A stretch of DNA of 64,000 nucleotides from Adiantum capillus-veneris. Its lineage: Eukaryota > Streptophyta > Polypodiopsida > Polypodiales > Pteridaceae. A model generated the notes under the pieces. That model searched no databases, had not been told where the DNA came from, and saw only the letters and a list, made by a program, of their open reading frames with translations. How positions within the stretch are numbered: position 1 is the stretch's first letter; every line of letters begins with the position of its first letter. This document shows positions 34,863 through 45,916 of the stretch, piece after piece. Made by a program: the position numbers and the translations under genes. The DNA is taken from contig CM043942.1 in NCBI GenBank assembly GCA_014529385.2, forward strand, positions 7,809,001 through 7,873,000, read 5' to 3'.

Positions 34863-35357
34863 ATTTTTACCATAGCAACTGCACATCTTTATCAGTCAAA
34901 GGACTCTACTCGGAGAGCAACGTTACTCCGTTATGAGCTTCACCTATTTCCGCAGTTAGGAACAATTGTTTCCCAAACTAAGTGGTGGACATATCAGGAC
35001 CGATTGACGCGTGTGACACTTTGGGGTCGTGAGCATTTCAGAAACAATATCAGATTGGCAATGGTTACTGAGGCACTGGGCCTAGGGCCACAGTATTATT
35101 ACATTGAGCATTCAATAAAGCCAGGTTTTTCAGATCGGTTATACTTGCTAGCCCAGTTTCTACCTCCTCATAAGATTTTCTTGTACTGTAGTTATGGTCA
35201 TCAACTAAGAGGATATTTTAATAGTACTCCCCGCACTCAGGAGTATGGCGTAGCCTTGGCGACTCGTGTCCTACCTTTAGCTGAGCGTCCAAACACCTGC
35301 TTTTACTGTGACACCTTTTTGTGTGATCATGTAATGGGTGGTTTAATAGAGATGTAG
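34863..35357 (+). CDS. Unrecognised ORF, up to 165 codons
   Basis: Open from just after a TAG at 34860-34862 to a stop at 35355-35357. There is no ATG near the head, so this may be an exon or a fragment. The composition looks protein-like: RYELHLFPQLG, KWWTYQDRLTRVTLWGREHF, ALGLGPQYYYIEHS, LAQFLPPHKIFLYCSYG, CFYCDTFLCDH. The C-terminal CFYCDTFLCDH could bind metal, but there is no full zinc-finger pattern. It belongs to the host sequence interrupted by chromovirus A and ends 55 bp before a GT/GA microsatellite. I cannot name a family. Confidence 0.35.
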   Translation: MFTIATAHLYQSKDSTRRATLLRYELHLFPQLGTIVSQTKWWTYQDRLTRVTLWGREHFRNNIRLAMVTEALGLGPQYYYIEHSIKPGFSDRLYLLAQFLPPHKIFLYCSYGHQLRGYFNSTPRTQEYGVALATRVLPLAERPNTCFYCDTFLCDHVMGGLIEM

Positions 35358-35408
35358 ATGAAGGGCTCCTGAAATAATTATCAGCTAAGCTTTTTTGTCC
35401 AGTGAAGG

Positions 35409-35531
<123 letters not shown>

Positions 35532-35659
35532 GAGTCCAAGGAAGGGTTAGGAGAGAGAAAGAAGGAGTAGATCCTCAACTATGAAGGGTTGAGAGAGGCA
35601 AAGAATATTTTTGGAATTTGCTTGCCAAATTTTAGAAAACTACTCGTCGAAATATGCTC

Positions 35660-35880
35660 ACCAAAAAATATAAGTAGTCATTGAAGAATCGAAGGAGTCA
35701 TCAAAAGAGTAGTAAGAAAACGACAATGTGTGCTTCAAATTCCAAGCAGAGTGACTCCAAGTGGCACTTGGAATCACAAAGATCAAGTCCATCACAGAAT
35801 TTGAGGTCTATGGGCTCAATACGCACCACCTCCAAGGCGATTGCACAAGCACCCTTCTTTAAATCATCATAGAAGGACTT
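35660..35880 (+). pseudogene. Second copy of the gene remnant at 17870-18060
   Basis: AGTAGTCATTGAAGAATCGA...GAGTGACTCCAAGTGGCA...AAGATCAAGTC parallels, on the opposite strand, the sequence at about 17870-18060 (VIEEFEEFMKELQSERSKQQ). It is degenerate. It indicates that the 16.7-18.8-kb sequence belongs to a dispersed family. Confidence 0.5.
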
Positions 35881-37140
35881 TCAACATGCTTAGCTCCTTT
35901 TAACACGATAAGAAGTACAAATACAATACAATGCATGATGCATAAATCAAAGTGATTTCCAACAATTGATTATGTTTCTCATGTAATGCAGCCTAGGCAC
36001 ACTCAAAATGTGGACATAGTGGAACTTGGGGTTGTTGCAGTGGTTTCTATACATCTTGCAATGCTTGCCGGTGGAGACTATCTATGGAGGGTGCTTCCTG
36101 ACCCAAAAAACATCCTTGAGTGAGTTTATGGTGCATTAGTTTCTATTTTCTAAACCTAATACATTGGACACTCATTGCATCATGTTTTGCATCGCAAGAG
36201 CCTACAAGTGATCCATCATTTTGTAAGCTCCCTCTCTCACATTGACATAATGAGCCCTGAATGATGGCTCAGAGGGACGTGACTTGTGTGGATGGACTTA
36301 CTATGACATTATAAATTGAGTGCTTGAGATGACAAGTAAAGCACTTGAAATGAAAGCTAGAAACACAAAGGAGGTAGTGTGAGTGGAGAAAGCTAAATCT
36401 CTTAACAAGGCAGCATGAACTTTTACTTTGTTTTATTTTTCAAATATATTCTTCATTTGAGAGACTCATATGACTAACATCTTATTTGCCTTTTAATTTG
36501 TACAATACTCCCTTATTTCGGAAACCCACATGAACTATTTTTGTTCTTTTGTTTTAGAATGCCAACGTGATCTTTCACCTTGTTTATGTGAAGCAGTGAA
36601 TGATTCAAATCTTCTATGTGAATCATTTATGGTACTTCAATTTGAAAACATGTCCTTTTGTTTAAGAGTAGTTTTATTGTTTTAGAATGCTAACATGACC
36701 CTTCACCTTATTTTCAACACCTTAAACGAGACACTATTTACTAGGACCCACTCATCTACATTTTAAGTTTTTTCAAAGCCTTAAATTCCCTATGGGAATC
36801 CTATTAAATAGGAGGCATACTCATGTTATGAGATTTTGAAATTAGTGTCAATATATAAAGGAAGTTGTGTTAAAATTTTCAAAAATGACAATATTTACAA
36901 TTTGTATATATATTTCAGAGTGGATCAAGTCGACTATACAAGCATTGTAGAAAGGGGGGTATTGGAATTTGCAGATAGGGGGTTGGGTTAATGTTATGGG
37001 GTTCGTAGATAAGGGGTTTTCTCTATGCTTGCAAACAAGTGACATCTCCCCATAAGTATAAGTGAATCCCTCGTGTCTGCAGCAATTACCTTGATAAGCC
37101 ATCCCCAAAGGGCTTCAAAATCCCATTTAAACGCTTGAAA
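35881..37140. other. No supported gene
   Basis: A/T-rich sequence with no domain, RNA gene or repeat that I can support. Confidence 0.5.
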
Positions 37141-37149
37141 ATCTCCCTC

Positions 37150-37395
37150 CAAGCTTTACTTTAACCAATCTAGCTTTTGCTTCACTTCAGTGAGCTGCAC
37201 ATCGGCCACAAATCTTCTTCAAAAGGCCGCTTCCAAGGCTTCACAATCAATCTTTTCTTCTTCACGTAGGCCATCATACCATCTCCTCGCTTTACCACGA
37301 ACCAAGAGCGAAAAAACTTGCACCGCACCATCCTCTTTTGACACATTGCTCTCCAACAAAAACATATCATAATCTTGGAACCAGGTTTTTGCACC
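37150..37395 (-). pseudogene. Retrotransposon gag-like fragment
   Basis: The minus strand reads FQDYDMFLLESNVSKEDGAV, QVFSLLVRGKARRWYDGLRE, EEKIDCEALEAAF, and after a stop RRFVADVQLTEVKQKL. The pattern of a hydrophobic stretch, G-K-A-x-x-W-Y-x-x-L, then a helix and F is that of retrotransposon capsid domains. Neither A nor C is a close match, so it is from another family. No LTR was found around it. Confidence 0.45.
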
Positions 37396-37544
37396 TTTGC
37401 CCCCAATAAAAATAAGAAAAACCCAACCACACCATCTTTAACAGCACCAACACTTCAAAAATTACACCTTTGGAATCATCAAAACTATCTCTTCACCTTC
37501 AAACCAGAGCAATCAGCATGCTCCTCTATGGGGGCACCAAAAAA

Positions 37545-37682
37545 TGGAGAAGGGGAATGGGGAACACACCTAGAGCACACACAAATGACTCTCTATAGCC
37601 TAGGGTATTCACAGCGCCCCTATCCTCTTCAAAAACACCTTCAAACAATGCACTCACACCAGCAAACCACCATTTACGCCTT
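37545..37682 (-). repeat. Dispersed repeat, inverted copy of 16319-16450
   Basis: The reverse complement carries the same ordered landmarks as 16319-16450 (GGTGGTTTGCTGG, CATTGTTTGAAGGTGTTTTT, GAATACCCTAGGCTATAGAG). Confidence 0.7.
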
Positions 37683-37699
37683 CTAGATTGAAATGATTT

Positions 37700-38401
37700 T
37701 TTTTTCTTAACATATACTAGTTGTACCTACTATGAATAGGTCCAAATTTCAAGTTTCTATCCCACTTTTTGTAGCTTTTGTTGGATTCCATAGAAAACTT
37801 GGTGTAAATTGCACTCAATAACTCCAAATGATACCAAATTTGAAGAATAATCTGAATACACAATGGTCTAATAGGTGGTATGCTCAATTGATAAAAATTG
37901 TGCAATTTTGAAGTTGAAGATAATAAGTGCAATTATTATCTAAGTGTCCAAATTTGTAAGATTTTCAATTTTTTATGGTTTACACGATTGATATAAGGTG
38001 TTCTTAGGTCTATCAACAACAAGTTTAAACAAGTTTGGATCCGTTTAGATGTAATTATCTTCACTTATCAATTGATCAAAGATGGATGTAGATTTGGCAT
38101 CAATTTCTAACTCAGATGAGATCAAAACTTCTTGAACCTTCACAAAAATTCTCATACTTCACCTTGGCAAGACAAACGTTGACCCAAAGCTCAATTTCAG
38201 CCTTAGGAAAAAAATCTATTGTTGTCTTCTAGCCTAAAATTGCACTTTTTTGAAAGTTTGATGTTGGCTTTCACTATGTAGTTCAAGCACTTTAAGCAGG
38301 AAAAATTTAAATTCTCATGCAGTTATCATGCTAGAGTTAATAATCTCTATTTTTGCAAACCTTTGAAATTTTTCTCCAATGAAGGTTTTAGCTCACCCAA
38401 G
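37700..38401. other. No supported gene; left flank of element C
   Basis: A/T-rich sequence with no recognisable coding region. Confidence 0.5.
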
Positions 38402-38406
38402 TGCTC
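38402..38406 (+). repeat. Target-site duplication of element C, left
   Basis: TGCTC immediately before the 5' LTR, repeated at 49391-49395 immediately after the 3' LTR. Confidence 0.9.
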
Positions 38407-38470
38407 TGTAGACGGCTGGATAGTTTCACTATGTGGGAACATTCTCTTATGAGAAGGGCAGCGAATTACT

Positions 38471-38496
38471 TAGTAGTTACTATGGTAATTACTACA
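38471..38496. promoter_or_regulatory. Palindrome upstream of the LTR TATA box
   Basis: TAGTAGTTAC-TATG-GTAATTACTA: the arms pair at 9 of 10 positions. It lies about 20 bp before the TATA box and is conserved in the 3' LTR, so it may be a transcription-factor site. Confidence 0.35.
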
Positions 38497-38511
38497 GTAA
38501 AACCCGAAGTG

Positions 38512-38519
38512 TATAAATA
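38512..38519 (+). promoter_or_regulatory. TATA box of element C LTR
   Basis: TATAAATA in GTGTATAAATAGGGCCC, conserved in the 3' LTR at 49015-49022. Confidence 0.7.
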
Positions 38520-38890
38520 GGGCCCATTACATTGTAATCGGGTTGGAAATTGTTATCATTTGGGTTAGCACTTTGGCTACACTCGTACTTGAGAATCATT
38601 GGCAATTGTTGTCGGCTGTACTCTCTTTGTAAATCATATTCACTGTAATCTTTTATCTGTAATTCCAATCATGGCAGATATTCCAGTTACACTTACTTCT
38701 CGTCCAGTATTCTGAATCTGAATCTGAACATTATTTCAAGTACATAAGTCTGATTCTTATTCCAGTATCCAAATTCCAGTTTAGTTTCTGATTTCTGTCC
38801 AATCTGCTGTCTGAAAGCTTCTCACACTAGTAGCTGAAATCTTCTAACACTGGAATTAGCTGTCTAAAGAGATCAACTCCAATTCCATTT

Positions 38891-38905
38891 TGGCGATCAC
38901 GGTGG
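38891..38905 (+). other. Primer-binding site of element C, tRNA not identified
   Basis: TGGCGATCACGGTGG, three bases after the LTR end. Element D has TGGGCGATCACGCTGG at the matching place (minus strand of 62686-62701). It begins TGG like every PBS but is not the initiator tRNA-Met site. I cannot name the tRNA with certainty. Confidence 0.65.
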
Positions 38906-38961
38906 ATCAAGCTGAAGCTCGTTGACAGGAAGACTCTTCTCCCAGTTGGAAGTTTTCAGCA

Positions 38962-40383
38962 ATGGCACCTAAATCCAGTCGTGGCCGGAAATCCACCATT
39001 CGTGTTGACCCCATTCTTGAGGAGTCAGGAAGAGAGTCTGACCCCAAGCAAGAGAAGATGACTGACACTAAGGCTCAGGAGGAGCATAGTCAGGCTGATG
39101 AGGCGCAGGACTCACAACAGTCCAGTCATTCTCGACGTCGACGGGCAAAACGGGAAGCATGGAAAGCCAAGAGTTCGAAGAGTTCTCGGTCCCGGCAAGG
39201 GGATGAGGGCACCAAGGGAAGTAAAGGTAGTCACCGTACTTCTAGCACCAAAGAAGACACTGACACCGAGATAGAGACAGAGATTGATTGGGATGCTGAC
39301 ACTGACAATTGCAAGAAGACTTCCAAGCGCCATTCTGAATCCAAGAAGAGAAGTGGAAGGATCAGTGGTAATCGAAATGATTACACAGCTTCCCTGAAAA
39401 TTTCTTTCCCAATATTCAAGGGAGGTAAGAAGGATGATCCAGACGTTCACATACAGGCTTTTGAGCAGTATGCTGAACTGAAAAATATTGATGAAGATGA
39501 TTGGGAGGAATATTTTTCACAAACTTTGAAGGAGGCAACGAGGAAATGGTATTACCATTACCTTGCCTGCCAACTCAGATCATACAACAAATTGCTTAAA
39601 GCCTTCAGGTTGGAATATTCCAACAATAGAGGGGATGAAGATATCCTCGGCGAACTAGATAAGATCAAACAGAGAAATCTATCAGTCCAAAGTTATGTGG
39701 AAAAGATCAAGGAGCTAACCAGGCAGTTACAAGAACCGCCATCTGAGAAGAGGTTGAGGGCATGGTTTCTGAATGGTTTCAGAAGCAAAAAGCTTAGGGA
39801 GCAAGAGGTACCAGCTCCTACCAAGAAATTCAATGATTTGGTCCAAAGGGCACTGAAGCTGGAACAGCAGGTCAAGAAGGAAAAGAGCCACAAGAAGCGA
39901 AGGACCAGTAGCAGTAGTTCTGCTACTGAAAGTTTTGATTCCAATGGGGTGTGCAGTAGCTCCGAGAGCAGCTCTAATGAACGATCCAAGGAGAAGTCAA
40001 AGAAGGGATCTTGGACCAAGAAAATTGAAGAAATGGCTAGACAGATTGCCGAAATTAGCCACACAAGACAACCAGTTCGGAAGATGGAGACTTGGTGTTC
40101 GAAATGCAAATCCAAGGACCATATCTCCAATGAATGTCCACAATGTACCTACTGTAAGGCTTTTGGTCATCTATGGAACAATTGTGGCATCAGAATTCAC
40201 CACTTTAAGAAGGGCAAAGATCTGTCAGTGGTCGCCTACACTGAACCAATGAAGGTAGAACCCGTCAAAGTAGCTCAAGAAGAGAGACCAGGTACCAGTG
40301 GTACTGGTCAGGGACGTGGCCGATTCCAAACAGGTGTGTGGGCAGAGATAGAGGACGTGGAAACTTCCAAAATAGGAGCATGA
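38962..40383 (+). CDS. Element C gag (capsid and two zinc knuckles)
   Basis: ATG at 38962 (MAPKSSRGRKSTIRVD), 473 codons. A charged, Ser-rich N-terminus (~1-140) precedes the capsid region, which starts KISFPIFKGGKKDDPDVHIQ and includes EEYFSQTLKEATRKWYYHYL, SVQSYVEKIKEL and LRAWFLNGFRSKKLREQE. Two CCHC knuckles follow (CSKCKSKDHISNEC and CTYCKAFGHLWNNC). It then shifts frame near a GTGTGT run at about 40335, and a third knuckle lies in the next frame (40338-40895). Gag coats the element RNA. Element D gag (61972-62616, minus) is its close relative. Confidence 0.85.
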   Translation: MAPKSSRGRKSTIRVDPILEESGRESDPKQEKMTDTKAQEEHSQADEAQDSQQSSHSRRRRAKREAWKAKSSKSSRSRQGDEGTKGSKGSHRTSSTKEDTDTEIETEIDWDADTDNCKKTSKRHSESKKRSGRISGNRNDYTASLKISFPIFKGGKKDDPDVHIQAFEQYAELKNIDEDDWEEYFSQTLKEATRKWYYHYLACQLRSYNKLLKAFRLEYSNNRGDEDILGELDKIKQRNLSVQSYVEKIKELTRQLQEPPSEKRLRAWFLNGFRSKKLREQEVPAPTKKFNDLVQRALKLEQQVKKEKSHKKRRTSSSSSATESFDSNGVCSSSESSSNERSKEKSKKGSWTKKIEEMARQIAEISHTRQPVRKMETWCSKCKSKDHISNECPQCTYCKAFGHLWNNCGIRIHHFKKGKDLSVVAYTEPMKVEPVKVAQEERPGTSGTGQGRGRFQTGVWAEIEDVETSKIGA

Positions 40384-40895
40384 ATTGCTACACTTGTGGG
40401 AAGTATGGCCATTTTGCAGCCCAATGCCCAGATGAACCTGCAACTACTACTACTGAGGCTAAGGCACCAGAGCCAGTCCCAGTAAGGGTAGTCACTAGAA
40501 GCAAGGGTGTAGTTATTGAAGAAATCCCAGATACTTCAGAAACACCAGTCAATGCTACCAGCAGCAAGTGGGCTCAACAAAGAGAAATTTGGAAGGCCAA
40601 AGGTAAAGAGAAAGTGGTAGATGAATGGCAAGAGCAGAGGGAACTAGCGGCTAAAATCACAGAGGATTTGGCCAAGAAGCTGCCAGAGCAGCTAGAAAGT
40701 TCTAAAGCTAGAGTCATTCAGAGGATACCAGCCCAATCAACTGATAAGGATCAGTCAGTACCGGCCATACCTGAGACCATGCTGGATACAGTACATGGAC
40801 TAGCTGATGAACTGAGAGTTGATGGAAGGAGTGGAAGCACTGCAAAAGAGGAATGGCAGTGTGAAGATACCAGTTCTTCAAGCTTCGACAATTAG
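40338..40895 (+). pseudogene. Element C gag C-terminus with third zinc knuckle
   Basis: The frame continues from gag after a frameshift. An RGRGNFQNRS stretch precedes CYTCGKYGHFAAQC, a standard CCHC knuckle, then a long charged linker. It ends at TAG (40893-40895). The same frame resumes at 40923 with the protease, so the stop looks like a mutation in a once-continuous gag-pol. Confidence 0.75.
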
Positions 40896-40922
40896 TATGA
40901 CCAAGAGAGAGAAGAAATTCAT

Positions 40923-41462
40923 GTGAAAATTTGTGATAGAATTCAGAAGTTGACTGTAGAGCTGGAGGATATCATACTAACCTTTCCTGAAGTGGCCAAA
41001 TTTATCAGACAACACAGGAAAGCTGAGGCCGAGGCCAGAACAGTGGACCTGACGGCCGTCCGAGATGATGAAGTTCCACTTATTCAGGTGGAATACAAGG
41101 TTAATAAGCAGTGGGAACCTCTCTCAAGTGTTATCTTGGATGGAGGAGCAGGAGTCAACATAATGGGAGTTCATCTGCAGCAGAGAATGGGTATCACTAA
41201 TCTGAAGCCAGCACCATTTAAAGTGCAAATGGCAGATCACAGAGTGGTACAAGCGACAGGTATGATTGAAAATATGCAGATAAGAGTTGGGAGGGAAAAA
41301 TTTAAAAACAGTTTCTTAGTTCTGGATGTGCAAGGAGCATATGGGATGCTGTTAGGGCGCCCATGGTTGAAAACAGCACATGCTGTTCATGACTATGCAA
41401 ACCAAACATTAACCATAGAAGGGGCCAGTGGGCAGAATTCAAATCCAGACAAACAATACTAG
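40923..41462 (+). pseudogene. Element C aspartic protease
   Basis: 179 codons. VILDGGAGVNIM carries the active-site Asp, with DGG where D-S/T-G is usual in other groups. A flap region and LLGRPWLK follow. FPEVAKFIRQHRKAEAEA at the start matches FPKVAKFIRQ-type sequence in element D (60298-60531, minus). It ends at TAG, and the pol frame continues one frame over at about 41440. Confidence 0.75.
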
Positions 41463-42165
41463 GAGCTGGAGAAAAGAACTCAGGCCGAAGGAGTTATGTC
41501 AGAAGTACAGAGCCAAGAAGATCGAGAGAATGTTAGCGGCCATGAACATATTCCCTTTAGCAGAGATTGACTTGAATGCAGTCTTGCTGAATAAAGAGCA
41601 GGCTGACAAGCAGAAAAGGCAATTTCCCGATCAGTATACTGAAGTCAACACAGGGGAAAGAACAGTTCAGCTAACTGGAAGATTGGTGGAATCAGCTGAT
41701 ACTGGTATGGTAGAGGAACCAGTACGTTCTGAAGAGCACCCAATGGATCAGAATGCTGATTCAGAAATGAATGGACCATCCTGAGATTATGCTAAAGAGT
41801 CGACCAAACAAAAAGGAGGCGGGCCTAATTGGTTGCTTCCAGACGACCAAGAAGTGGAAGAGTGGAATCTAGGATCGGAGGATAATCCTAGGATGATCAA
41901 GGTCAACAAGCATCTCAACCCGGCAATGAAGGAGAAGGCACATAGGATGTTCCAGAACTATAAAGACATGTTTTCATGGGAACATACAGACGTGAAGGGA
42001 GTGGATCCTGAAGTATGTCAGCACCGACTACCGCTGAAGCCAGATGCTAGGCCAGTACGACTGCAAAGATATCGGATGAACCCCAACTATGCAAAGAAGG
42101 TCAAGGAGGAGATTGATAATCTTCTCAAGGCCGGGTTCATCATAGAGGTGGCCAGTAGCGATTAG
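41428..42165 (+). pseudogene. Element C pol: linker and N-terminal RT
   Basis: Two open runs in the same frame (41428-41784 and 41833-42165). The second has MFSWEHTDVKGVDPEVCQHR and RPVRLQRYRMNPNYAKKVKE, the entry to the Gypsy RT domain. TAG at 42163 replaces the TGG of SSDWLFPIV seen in element D (59240-59250, minus). The same frame then gives KKNGKLRVCVDYRK before another shift near 42240. Confidence 0.75.
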
Positions 42166-42263
42166 CTATTTCCCATAGTCATCGTTCCCAAGAAGAATGG
42201 GAAATTGAGAGTTTGTGTCGACTATAGGAAACTCACGCCCAAGCTATCAAAGATCCATTTCCC

Positions 42264-42644
42264 TTGCCTTTTACTGACATGTTGCTTGATGAGATCGCAG
42301 GATATGAAATGTATAGCTTCATGGACGATTACAGTGGCTATAACCAGTTACAGATTGCTCCTGAAGATAAAGCCAAGACCACTTTCATCATCGAGTGGGG
42401 AGGTTTCATGTATCTGGTGATGCCCTTTGGCCTGTGCAATGCACCAGCTACCTTCCAGCGGTGTATGATGGAGATGTTTAATGAATTCCTTCATCGGTTC
42501 CTCGTCATTTTTATGGATGACTTTACTGTCTATTCAGATGAGGAACAACACCTACAATTCCTAGAGATGGTTTTCAAACGCTGTCAGGAGAAGCGGATTT
42601 GTTTGAATCCATTCAAATCTGTCTTCCTAGTCTGGAAAGGATAG
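42264..42644 (+). pseudogene. Element C reverse transcriptase core
   Basis: Contains SFMDDYSGYNQLQIA, MPFGLCNAPATFQRCMM and the catalytic FMDD box (about 42510) in VIFMDDFTVYS. The wording FQRCMM...FMDDF resembles Athila-type plant Gypsy RT more than chromovirus RT. It ends TAG at 42642; the next codons (LLGHVVSRNGIE) show the domain continues in frame. Confidence 0.8.
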
Positions 42645-42647
42645 CTA

Positions 42648-43538
42648 TTGGGACATGTGGTTTCCCGAAATGGAATAGAGATGGCCAACGACAAAATTCA
42701 GTGTGTTCAGCAAGCTAAAGCACCTAGAAATGCTTCAGAGTTGAGCTCTTTCTTGGGTTATGTGAATTTCTATAGAAGATTTGTACATAAGTTTTGTTCT
42801 CAAACAGTACCACTATATGAGCTTACAAAGAAGACCAGTAAGTTCAACTGGACTGCTGAATGTGAGGAGAGCTTCCAGAATCTGAAAAAGGCCATTATCA
42901 GTAAACCAGCAGTCCTTAGGCAGCCAAACTGGGATATTATTTTCCACGTACATGTAGATGCTTCGGGATTGGCAATGGGGGCAATATTAGCTCAGCCAGA
43001 TGGAAGGACTGATTATCCGGTTTATTTTGCCAGTCGCAGATTCAGTCAGGCTGAACAAGGCTATAAAACTACTGAGAGAGAAGCCCTTGGAATGGTTTTT
43101 AGTGCTACAAAGTTCAGGCATTACCTGTTGGGAAAGTTGTTTCATTTTTATGTGGACCATCAGGCTCTTTTGTTTCTGATTAATAAAGTCATTATTCAAG
43201 GCAGGTTGATAAGATGGATGATGTTCCTAATGGAGTTTGAATTCAGAATTTTCCATAAGCCTGGCAAGAACCATTGTGGAGCTGATTTTCTCTCAAGAAG
43301 TATGGAAGGTTATTCAAAATCACCCTTGAGAGATGAACCAGTAGACGCTGACTTATTTCAGTTAGAAGCAGGAGAATCAGTTGATCCTGAATGGTACGAT
43401 GTTTATCAATTTCTTTCCCGAGGTGCTTTTCCAGACGACTGGAAGCAGAACCAGAAGAAAGCTCTGATCATAAAAAGGCTGAAATTTACTATCATCGGAG
43501 GATTACTCTATCGACTGGGTGTGGATGGTATACTTTGA
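42648..43538 (+). pseudogene. Element C RT thumb and RNase H
   Basis: ASELSSFLGYVNFYRRFVHK is the RT connection, HVHVDASGLAMGAILAQPDG the RNase H active-site Asp region, TTEREALGMVFS the Glu region, and HKPGKNHCGADFLSR the C-terminal part. RNase H removes template RNA during replication. It ends TGA at 43536; the same frame continues into integrase at 43551. Confidence 0.8.
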
Positions 43539-43550
43539 CGTTGTGTCCCT

Positions 43551-45668
43551 ATGGAAGGAAGAATGCAAGTGATTTCAAAAGCACATAATGGTGAATCTAG
43601 TGGACACTTCTCCAACGAAGTAACCTACAAGAAGATTCTGCAAGCTGGTTTGTGGTGGCAAACACTGATTGCTGATGTCAGAAGTTTTTGTAAAACTTGT
43701 GACATATGCCAAAGAATGGGTCGACCAACAACTGCAGATATGACTCATTTGACGCCAGTACAACCACTGGGAGTGTTCATGAAATGGGGACTAGATTTTA
43801 TGGGACCTTTTAAGAAGGTTACCCCCAGGAAGAACAAGTACATAGTAATGGCTACTTGTTATGTAACTAAGTGGGTTGAAGCTAAGGCTCTTCCTAACAA
43901 CACAGCCAAGACAACTGCAAGGTTTCTATTTGAGAATATCGTCTGCCGATATGGATGTCCAGTAGAGATTGTGTCAGATCAAGGAGCACATTTTATCAAT
44001 GACACTATGGAGATCCTATTGGATATGCTTTCAGTCAAGCATCGGAAATCTACTCCTTACTATCCCAGATGCAATGGACAAGCTGAAAGTAGCAACAAGA
44101 AAATCAAGACTATTCTCACTAAGGTAGTGCAAAAGAAACCAGACCAGTGGGATTTAAAACTCCAGACTGCTCTATGGGCGTATAGGACAGCTTATAAGGT
44201 TACTACTAGAATGACACCATTCAGAATGGTGTATGGCACTGAAGCTGTGGTTCCTATGGATTTTGTGATCCCAAGTTTGAGAATGGCTGTGAAGTATGGC
44301 TTAGACTTCAACCACAATCTGAAAAAGCGCCTAGATGAACTGATGCAGTTAGATGAACTCAGGCAACGGGCCATGTTGGAACAAGAAATTGTTCAACAAC
44401 GAAGGAAGCACTGGCATGACCGCCGAATTAAGGTTTGGGAATTTCCGAAAGAAGATTTGGTGCTTCTATATCAGTCTAGACTGGGTCCAAAGAAGCCAAA
44501 CCTGAAGATTGCCTGGGCAGGACCATTTGAGGTAGACTGGGTCTTCTCCAATGGTACAGTCAGACTGAAGGATTTATCTGGATTATTATTGCCAGGAGTA
44601 TATAATGGTGCAAAGATCAAGCTTTATTATTCAGAGGCTAGAGAGAATGGGCAAGAACAAGGTACTAAGGAACTGGGAACTACTGAGCAAGAGATACGAG
44701 AATCAGATATTATTGGGCTTTTTCATGTACAACCAGTTCCATTTTCAGAACCAGTACCAGTAGAACTAGACCAGACTGATCTTAGAATCAATACTAGTAT
44801 GATCAAGCCAGACTGGAAACCAGCCCAGTATCAGTGGGAAAACACTTTTCAATTTTTAAGCGCACAATGGTCAGATGGCATGCCAGTAGTAATCATTTTA
44901 AGGATGGGTCGCAGTCTTGTCCAATGCATGTCTGACACGACAGCAGCGACGCACACAAGTCTAGGAATGGCGAGTGGTGGAGATTTTATGGCGCGAACAC
45001 GTATAACAGTCAGGAGAGCTGGCATTTTTCCTCACAAAGCCCCTGCGCGACGCTTTCCTCCTATTAATCATTCGCCATCGCCAAGCTCCGAGGTTTCTTC
45101 GCTACAGCCGCAGACCTCGACCTCTGAAGAGACAGTTGATTGTCAGTTAGCCTTGGTAGCAACACCAGGGTACGGCTTTGACACGTCAAGTAAGTCTTCT
45201 TCTCCTTCGCCTGTTTCATCGTCTTCACTGTGTATGGGTAGAAGGAAACGCTCAGAAAAGATGCAAGAGTCTCTTGAGGAAACCCAAGCCATAGTTGTTG
45301 CTGCAAAGGCAAGCCTTCCCATCATACCGTACAGTAAAATCCAGCGTTATGTATTCACCGACCAAGCAATGACTCTGCTACAACTATGGGATCTTAGAGT
45401 TGTGTTGCAAGCTACAAGAATTGCTTTTGACGCAGATATCATAAAGCAGGTTCTTGATTCTTTCAACGCTGAAGATGGTAGTGCCATGGTGAATGGTAGA
45501 AAGGTGTCCGTTACATCAGAGACCATCGCTTTTGCATTTCGGATGCCCAATGAGCCCAAACCATCTGTGGCAACTCCACAGCAAATAAGTATAGCCCTGA
45601 AGGAGGATGAAGTGGCTAAACGTATGTATCTGAGAAACTTTTTGCTATGCTATTGGCCAAGATACTAG
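43551..45668 (+). pseudogene. Element C integrase, in-frame with the start of a 3' extra ORF
   Basis: 705 codons. HHCC finger (HNGESSGHFS ... CKTCDICQ), then the core with Asp in GLDFMGPF (about 43794), Asp in VSDQGAHF and Glu in GQAESSNKK. There is no chromodomain. After the integrase C-terminus (about residue 360) the frame runs on without a stop through a Ser/Pro-rich linker into MGRRKRSEKMQESLEE and a folded-looking segment (FTDQAMTLLQLWDLRVVLQA, MVNGRKVSVTSETIAFAFRM). That segment begins the downstream extra ORF. The N-G-x-x-V/I-x-x-x-x-x-T-I pattern recalls ORFs 3' of pol in plant Athila/Tat-like elements; this is a resemblance, not a proven match. Confidence 0.75.
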
Positions 45669-45916
45669 ATCCAAAGGTTCCTATTAACCTTTGTCAAATC
45701 CTGTCACATAATGTGCTCCAGCAAACTGCCAAGCTAAAATCCCAGAATGTTTTTAAAGCTTGGTATGTTTGGCAATTTTTGTATTTGGCCACTACTGCAG
45801 ATGCTCATGAGCAGGTAAAGAAGGCTTGGAGTGAAAACCGGTTTCTGAGCCCAAGAACATTGAGCTGTCCTCAGACGACGAAGCAATGGACAGTCAAACT
45901 ACTTCAACAGATCTGA
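45647..45916 (+). pseudogene. 3' extra ORF of element C, segment 2
   Basis: Continues segment 1 in another frame (LLAKILDPKVPINLCQIL, QQTAKLKSQNVFKAWYVWQF). A single-base indel near 45650 explains the shift. Hydrophobic and alpha-helical in character. Confidence 0.5.

Larger units (their letters stand above)
38407..38887 (+). repeat. 5' LTR of element C (481 bp)
   Basis: TGTAGACGG...AATTCCA. The 3' LTR at 48910-49390 has the same length and about 12 differences by my count, almost all transitions, so about 2.5 percent divergence since insertion. It contains a TATA box and an upstream palindrome. Confidence 0.97.

Noticed and set aside
40335-42264. Programmed frameshifting between gag, protease and RT in element C
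   Set aside because: The shifts go back and forth between two frames, are mixed with stops, and one lies at a GTGTGT run; mutation is more likely.
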